Source: Candidatus Heimdallarchaeota archaeon (GTDB lineage Archaea; Asgardarchaeota; Heimdallarchaeia; Heimdallarchaeales; Heimdallarchaeaceae). Taken from it: DNA of 37,369 bases. A model generated the notes under the pieces. It saw only the letters and a program-made list of their open reading frames with translations, searched no databases and was not told the origin of the DNA. This document shows positions 32,465 through 37,369 of the stretch, piece by piece (within the stretch, counting starts at the first letter, position 1; every line of letters begins with the position of its first letter). The position numbers and the translations under genes were made by a program. The stretch is taken from NCBI GenBank assembly GCA_021399395.1, contig JAAFKJ010000163.1:1-37369 (forward strand). The letters are read 5' to 3'.

Positions 32465-33739
32465 ATGGTAAAGATTCTACATTTTTCTGATACTCATGTA
32501 TCTCATAGGAGATATCGCGATGTACGAGATTCTTGGAAATTAGATCAACGAGTTACATGGATTGAAGAAGACTACTGTCTTGGTTTTGAACAAGCTTTGG
32601 ATATTGCAGTAAAAACAAAACCAGATTATTTGGTTCATTCAGGAGATTTATTTGATGTACCTGTAGGAAGGAATTTCTCCGGTCCTAGTGAGTATTCTCG
32701 TACTTACGTAATTAAATCTCTAAAGAAGTTTTTCAAGAAAACTACAAATAAGATTCCATTGATTATAATAGATGGGAATCATGGAACCTATCTTACAAGA
32801 AACTATAGCACCTTAGAGTTTATTGAAGCTGCTTTTCCGGAAAATGTTCATGTTTTCACAACTTATGAATTAAAGGACGCTATACGAAATAATACTCCTT
32901 TAGTGAAAGAGTTCAAAGACGTAAATTTCTATTTGTTCCCATATTTCCAATTTGGTAAATTAGAAAATTGGGCAAAAGCATATGAGGAATGGTTAAGAAA
33001 CAATCAACAACCAGACCCAGCTAAAATATCTATTGCAGTTGTTCATGGAATGGTTAGAGGTTTAGATTTACATGAATTGATCTTACAATACAAATACGAT
33101 TATGTTGCATTGGGTCATGATCATAAACAAAGAAAGATCAAGAAGAACGCATGGCAGGTTGGAAGTACAGCTAGATATACTTTCGCAGAAAGAAATCAAG
33201 AAAAAAGCGTATTGGAAGTTCAAGTTCAAAAGGGAGAAGAACCCATAGTATTACCTAAACTACTGGAAAATGTTCGTTCAATGAAGCAGATAGATTTTCC
33301 TCTTAAGGTAGACATGAATACCGCTGTTTTTGAGAAACAAATACGAGAACATGTTGATAAATTCAAGAAGAAATATAATGGTGAATCAGCTGTAAGACTG
33401 AAAATTAAATTCAGTGGAGCAGTTCTTCTTTCTAACTGGTGGGGAATGGAAGATATTCTAGTAGATATTCAGAAAGAAACTTTTGGAGATGAATACAACT
33501 TACTTGAATTCAGATGGGATTCAGGAGAGGTAATAAAGAGAGCCCCCATAAGTTATCAAAAAGGTGCGAAGGTTCATGATTATCTTATTGAGGATCCCGT
33601 CAAGGATTTTGAGAAATATATAAGATCATTAAGTATAGAAAATGAACAACAAGCTAAATTGTTTATTGAGTTAGGTGCTCAGATTATCGAGGAAGTTTTC
33701 AAATCTTCTTCTTCTGATGCTGAGGAGGAGAGTGATTAG
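32465..33739 (+). CDS. mre11: Mre11 double-strand break repair nuclease
   Basis: The 424-aa protein has the full set of calcineurin-like phosphoesterase motifs: FSDTH (Asp9, His11), HSGDLFD (Asp61), DGNHGTY (Asn105, His106), VVHGM (His194) and GHDH (His218, His220). These bind two Mn2+ ions for 3'-5' exonuclease and endonuclease activity. A capping domain follows (about 280-370) and the C-terminal acidic helix region (about 385-424) is the probable Rad50-binding segment. The segment after the first motif (RRYRDVRDSWKLDQRVTWIEED) is longer than in the Pyrococcus type. GGTGA lies 4 nt before the ATG. It ends one base before the rad50 start, so the two are translationally coupled. Confidence 0.92.
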   Translation: MVKILHFSDTHVSHRRYRDVRDSWKLDQRVTWIEEDYCLGFEQALDIAVKTKPDYLVHSGDLFDVPVGRNFSGPSEYSRTYVIKSLKKFFKKTTNKIPLIIIDGNHGTYLTRNYSTLEFIEAAFPENVHVFTTYELKDAIRNNTPLVKEFKDVNFYLFPYFQFGKLENWAKAYEEWLRNNQQPDPAKISIAVVHGMVRGLDLHELILQYKYDYVALGHDHKQRKIKKNAWQVGSTARYTFAERNQEKSVLEVQVQKGEEPIVLPKLLENVRSMKQIDFPLKVDMNTAVFEKQIREHVDKFKKKYNGESAVRLKIKFSGAVLLSNWWGMEDILVDIQKETFGDEYNLLEFRWDSGEVIKRAPISYQKGAKVHDYLIEDPVKDFEKYIRSLSIENEQQAKLFIELGAQIIEEVFKSSSSDAEEESD

Positions 33740-33740
33740 A

Positions 33741-35870
33741 ATGAGAATACTGTGGATACAAGCAAAGAATTTCAAATGCTATAGTGACATCAAAGTTCCA
33801 TCCCAAGGCATTCTACCTAAAGGATTGCTCTTTGTAGAAGGTGAAAATTCTGTAGGAAAATCAAGTTTGTTTGATGCTATTTTTTATGCTTTATTCTATG
33901 ATCCAACTACAACCAAAGAATTAGGTACTAAGGATGATTTAATCCGAAGAGGTTATTCAGAAACAGAAGTAGAAGTTGCATTTGAACTTGATAACAAGTG
34001 CTATCTTGTACAACGAAATCACAGTCAGAAAACGGCTGTTCAAGCATATCTGCAAGAAATAGATGCCGCTTCAGCTCTTCAAGGAACCATTTCTGGAAAA
34101 AGAAAAATCAGTGAGGGTGTTGTTGAAGTCGATAAGAAGATTACTGCTCTTCTTAACATAACAAAGGAAAAAATACTGAATACTTTGGTAGTCAGGCAAG
34201 GGTCGGTTCAGGATCTAGCAGAAGCTAAAGGAGCCGAACTTCGAAACATAATCTATGAACTCTTTCAACTTGATTTTTATAGAGACAGAGCTCTAGAAAT
34301 CATAAAAGAGAAAAAATTAAAGTTAGATGAGGGTAAGAAGAAATATGGGATTGAAAGAACTACCGAAGATATCGAAAAAGGAATCAAAGAAACTAATGAA
34401 TCAATAAAGCAATCTAAAAAGGATATAAACATCTACGATTCAGATGTAGAAAGATTACAAATCGAAATAAGTAATTTCCCTGATTTCAAAGAAGTTCAAG
34501 AAATTAATGGCTTAACTCAAAGATTGGATCAACAGGGCAGAACGATTAAATTAAAGCAAGTTTCCATATCAGAACTTGGTAAGAAGTTTGAACTTAAAGA
34601 ACCAATTAACCAGAAAAATATTGAAAGTAGAAGTAAGGAATTTGAGAAAATAATTGAACAGAATCTAGATAAGAAAAAAACTATAGAAAAAGAAATCGAG
34701 ATTTTGAATGAAGAAAGAAGCAAATCAGAAATCGAACGTGAAAATTTCTCAGAAAGAAAGAAAAGCTTGGAGAAGATTGCTGAAAAAAGTGATAAACCCC
34801 AATGTGATGTCTGTGAACAAGAGATAAGCGAGTCAAAATTCAAGGAACTTCTAAATAGATCAACTCAGAATATTCCTGCTTTAACTCAAGGTATAAAGAA
34901 AAAAGAAGATGCAATTAAGACTAAACGTTCTGAAACAAAAAATTTGGAACAAACTAATTTCCAAGTTCAGAGAGACATCAACAAACTTGCATCTTTGATC
35001 AATGATATTGAAGAATTAGCAGATCTAAATGATGCAAAAGAAGAAATAGAGAATTTAATTCAAAGTTCTTTACAAAATTATAAGGTTAAAAGCTTAAATG
35101 AACTTGCACAGAAGTTTAAACTTAACAATTTTAGTGAACTCTTTGATCACATCAAATCTTTGGAAGAAGATATTAAGAAAAACGAACTCAATAAAAAGCA
35201 CAAATTGAACACTATCGGAGAGAAATCCGAGTTAATTGAGAAGCTAAAAAAACAAATTGAAGAGAATAAGAAAAAGGAAGTTGAGTTAGCTAAAATTGAT
35301 ATGGAGATTTCCATTTTTGATGAAGTTAGAACTCTGGTCGAGAAATTTATTGCTGAGGATTTAATTTCTAACAGAATGCTAGCTGGAATTCAACAAGCTA
35401 CTAGAGGTTATATCTTCCTATTCACCAAAGGAAGATATTCTGAACTCTATCTTGAGCCTACAAAAGCTAAAACACTTAATATGAGTATCAAAGATGAAGA
35501 ACTAGGTTTTGTTAAAAGTCAAAATCTTCTTTCTGGTGGAGATAAAGCTGCAATAGGTCTAGGTTTGAGAATAGGTATCAGTGAGCTTCTCAAAAGAATA
35601 CGACCAACAAAAGATTCTCCAATAGAACCTCCTAAGATGGATATTCTCGTATTAGATGAACCTTTAGGGTCTCTCGATGAGGAAAGAAGATCTAAAGTTA
35701 TTGAAGGATTAGTTGCAGAGAAACGATTCAGTCAGATATTCTTGATTACTCACACAAACATCAGAAATAGATTTAGAGCTCCAATGATTACTGTACAATC
35801 TGGTGCAAAAGGAAGCACTGTTTCATTACACTATTCACCCTCTGAAGTGGAAGAAGAAGCAGAAGAATGA
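33741..35870 (+). CDS. rad50: Rad50 SMC-like ATPase
   Basis: The 709-aa ABC-type ATPase works with Mre11. The Walker A loop is GENSVGKSS (34-42), the Q-loop region includes VVRQGSVQDLAEAKG, and two coiled-coil arms meet at the zinc hook CDVC (Cys355, Cys358). The signature is LLSGGDKAAIGLGLR and Walker B is MDILVLDEPLGSLDE, followed by the switch histidine in FLITHT. The hook sits at the exact middle. At 709 residues it is shorter than the roughly 850-900 of well-studied archaeal Rad50, so the coiled coils are short. The start is ATG 33741, one base after the mre11 stop with AGTGA 5 nt upstream; an apparent earlier start at 33675 lies inside mre11. It is the last gene of the resection operon. 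Confidence 0.92.
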   Translation: MRILWIQAKNFKCYSDIKVPSQGILPKGLLFVEGENSVGKSSLFDAIFYALFYDPTTTKELGTKDDLIRRGYSETEVEVAFELDNKCYLVQRNHSQKTAVQAYLQEIDAASALQGTISGKRKISEGVVEVDKKITALLNITKEKILNTLVVRQGSVQDLAEAKGAELRNIIYELFQLDFYRDRALEIIKEKKLKLDEGKKKYGIERTTEDIEKGIKETNESIKQSKKDINIYDSDVERLQIEISNFPDFKEVQEINGLTQRLDQQGRTIKLKQVSISELGKKFELKEPINQKNIESRSKEFEKIIEQNLDKKKTIEKEIEILNEERSKSEIERENFSERKKSLEKIAEKSDKPQCDVCEQEISESKFKELLNRSTQNIPALTQGIKKKEDAIKTKRSETKNLEQTNFQVQRDINKLASLINDIEELADLNDAKEEIENLIQSSLQNYKVKSLNELAQKFKLNNFSELFDHIKSLEEDIKKNELNKKHKLNTIGEKSELIEKLKKQIEENKKKEVELAKIDMEISIFDEVRTLVEKFIAEDLISNRMLAGIQQATRGYIFLFTKGRYSELYLEPTKAKTLNMSIKDEELGFVKSQNLLSGGDKAAIGLGLRIGISELLKRIRPTKDSPIEPPKMDILVLDEPLGSLDEERRSKVIEGLVAEKRFSQIFLITHTNIRNRFRAPMITVQSGAKGSTVSLHYSPSEVEEEAEE

Positions 35871-35924
35871 GCTGAATCTTGTTTTATTTTCTTGTAAGAG
35901 ACTTTCACAAAATTTTTCAATCAT

Positions 35925-37369
35925 ATGAATATCCTATATCTAATGATACCTGGAACTCTTCGTCCTTTACCTAAAAAAGTTAAAGAAGTAAAAACTGATG
36001 CAGACAAAATATTGAGAACAGTTGAATACGATATCAACAATACTAAAGAGATCTATGCAGATAGCTCTATTTTTACTTTTGAGGAAATCACTTCTCATTA
36101 TATTAGGGTTTTAGACCAATATTCATATCTCGTCCCCCTGACCAAAGAGGCTGATAAATTGGTTGACAAATACGTCAATGATTATCTCCTTAATCAGCTA
36201 GTTTACGGGCTATTTACTAGATTGGAAATGAATGAAAGAAGATTGAATGGTGATTTACAGCGTCTTGATACAATTCTCATGTCTAAGAGGAAGAAATACA
36301 TCGAAGAGATGATTCCCAGACTCAGAGATGAGATGAAGAGTAAACTATCCTTCATGAAAGATTTGTCTTTCGATGAAATCTTAGAAAAAGGGCAAATATA
36401 CGGGACAACAATAGGAGACATCGTTGGTAAGATCGGTACTATACGTGATGAATATCAAAAACTTGCAACAGGATCATTTGATGTTTCAGAGTTCTACTCT
36501 TATCTGGAAGAAAAACTCTTCAAAGTCGAAGAAGAGCTTGCTGAATATGAACTGATTTTACGCACTTGTAAGATGCAAATGCTTTCAGAAGAAGCAGAAC
36601 AGCTAATCGAAGAAGGTAACGTAATCAATAATGAATTTGAAATAGAACAAACAAGTGAGCTTGTGATCAAAGGAGATGAGTTCGTAAAGAAATCAGCTGA
36701 AAAATTATTAGAAATGGAGGAACTTAAGGTTACACTACCAAGAAAAGGTATAACAAAAGAATTCTCTAACAAATTTAAAGCACTCTCCTCACAGTATGAA
36801 ACACAAAAAATTAGTCTCTCTGGAATTACCAATGATCTAGGAAGTAAAACCATCAAATTATCATCTCAGATTGTCAGAATAAATGCAATCAAAGAAATTG
36901 CCGCTTCTGATGGAGAAGAAATTTTTGAAGTAATCGACATGTTAGATATTAAGAGAAAAGGTACATTCAAGACAGTTGTTCAAAACGGAGAATTTCCTGT
37001 ATTTGAAGTAAGTCCTTTAGGTAAATTGAAGATGCCTTTAGGAGTGGAAATAACTACCCCTATGATAGAAGAAGTTCTCAAAACTCTAGATGAAATTGAG
37101 CAAACTCCTGTTAAAGAAGATATTAAAAATCAATGGTCGACTTTCAAAGCGGGAGAAGTAACAGCTTCAGTTGGAAGAAAGCTGTCTCCTGCATGGAATA
37201 AAACAAAGGAAGTAACAAGTAAAACTGGCAAAGCAATAGGTAATTCAAGCAAAAAAGCATACACAGGTACCAAAAACTTTGTGGCTTCAACAGCTGAAAA
37301 AATGAAATCGAAAGAGGGAAAGGAAAAGAAAGAAAAAATTCCTAAAGAAAAGAAGAAAAAAGTTTCCGA
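35925..37369 (+). CDS. Long charged helical (coiled-coil-like) protein, 3' end beyond window
   Basis: The frame is open from ATG 35925 to the right edge (481 complete codons, no stop). After a short hydrophobic start (MNILYLMIPGTLRPLP), the protein is almost wholly helical and highly charged: KKVKEVKTDADKILRTVEYD, EMNERRLNGDLQRLDTIL, YLEEKLFKVEEELAEYEL, EEAEQLIEEGNVINNEFEIEQ. This is followed by a short beta-like patch (TFKTVVQNGEFPVFEVSPLG) and a lysine- and alanine-rich tail (TSKTGKAIGNSSKKAYTGTK; KEGKEKKEKIPKEKKKK). No known domain is recognised. The tail suggests nucleic acid or acidic-surface binding or a structural protein. It starts 54 bp after rad50; TTTTATTTTC in that gap might be its own promoter or a terminator for the repair operon. 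Confidence 0.7.
   Translation, partial: MNILYLMIPGTLRPLPKKVKEVKTDADKILRTVEYDINNTKEIYADSSIFTFEEITSHYIRVLDQYSYLVPLTKEADKLVDKYVNDYLLNQLVYGLFTRLEMNERRLNGDLQRLDTILMSKRKKYIEEMIPRLRDEMKSKLSFMKDLSFDEILEKGQIYGTTIGDIVGKIGTIRDEYQKLATGSFDVSEFYSYLEEKLFKVEEELAEYELILRTCKMQMLSEEAEQLIEEGNVINNEFEIEQTSELVIKGDEFVKKSAEKLLEMEELKVTLPRKGITKEFSNKFKALSSQYETQKISLSGITNDLGSKTIKLSSQIVRINAIKEIAASDGEEIFEVIDMLDIKRKGTFKTVVQNGEFPVFEVSPLGKLKMPLGVEITTPMIEEVLKTLDEIEQTPVKEDIKNQWSTFKAGEVTASVGRKLSPAWNKTKEVTSKTGKAIGNSSKKAYTGTKNFVASTAEKMKSKEGKEKKEKIPKEKKKKVS

Noticed and set aside
33675..33740. Upstream extension of Rad50 by 22 residues
   Set aside because: It lies entirely inside the mre11 end, reads as low-complexity Leu/Arg sequence, and the ATG at 33741 has AGTGA at the proper spacing.
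29285..35870. Reading the HerA-containing cluster as an anti-phage HerA-nuclease defence island
   Set aside because: The complete nurA-herA-mre11-rad50 set with standard motifs is the housekeeping archaeal end-resection operon; only the neighbouring restriction-modification pair is defence-like.
1..37369. tRNA or rRNA genes, CRISPR array, integrase or transposase
   Set aside because: No cloverleaf-like or GC-rich RNA segment, no regularly spaced repeats, and no recombinase or transposase motif was found on either strand by reading; a covariance-model scan would be decisive for RNAs.

Overview
The window is AT-rich archaeal chromosomal DNA. The best evidence is a nurA-herA-mre11-rad50 repair operon, a geranylgeranyl-reductase-family flavoprotein, an Isf-type iron-sulfur flavoprotein, GGTGA ribosome binding sites placed 4-6 nt before starts, and TATA-like boxes about 27 nt before other starts (leaderless promoters). 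Sequon-rich surface beta-helix proteins and membrane-spanning winged-helix regulators suggest an Asgard (Heimdallarchaeia-like) genome, but that lineage is a low-confidence guess.

Layout. 1-0.7 kb: the 3' end of a membrane-anchored metallophosphatase, then a minus-strand gene relic. 0.7-6.7 kb and 11.1-14.6 kb: two copies of one module, each a membrane-spanning winged-helix regulator followed by large extracellular parallel beta-helix proteins (two in the first copy, one in the second). Each regulator is preceded by the same 20-bp dyad, which shows a compensatory base-pair change between copies. Between the modules lies a 1394-residue fused 2-hydroxyacyl-CoA dehydratase activase-type protein.

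14.8-17.6 kb is a worn, mosaic stretch: a truncated C45-type acyltransferase gene, a 40-residue membrane peptide, an alpha/beta hydrolase and a HEPN/MNT pair. They are interspersed with three copies of a ~43-bp repeat. 17.7-20.6 kb holds a membrane-anchored metallo-beta-lactamase-fold protein, a transglutaminase-like protein with a dyad in its promoter, and two flavoproteins. 20.7-23.8 kb carries two paralogous membrane-anchored HExxH metalloproteases with nearly identical promoters. 23.8-27.4 kb (minus strand) encodes a small secreted protein, an unknown protein, the geranylgeranyl-reductase-like enzyme and a VIT/CCC1-like transporter.

27.5-29.2 kb looks like a convergent type II restriction-modification pair. 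29.3-35.9 kb is the nurA-herA-mre11-rad50 operon, with a perfect spaced dyad at its promoter. A long charged coiled-coil-like protein follows and runs off the right end.

The strongest candidate for an undescribed system is the duplicated regulator plus beta-helix module. The regulator has an extracellular domain, one membrane span and a cytoplasmic DNA-binding domain, so it could couple a surface signal directly to expression of the surface proteins encoded next to it, and perhaps to its own expression through the conserved dyad. That coupling is inference. No RNA gene or CRISPR array was seen.
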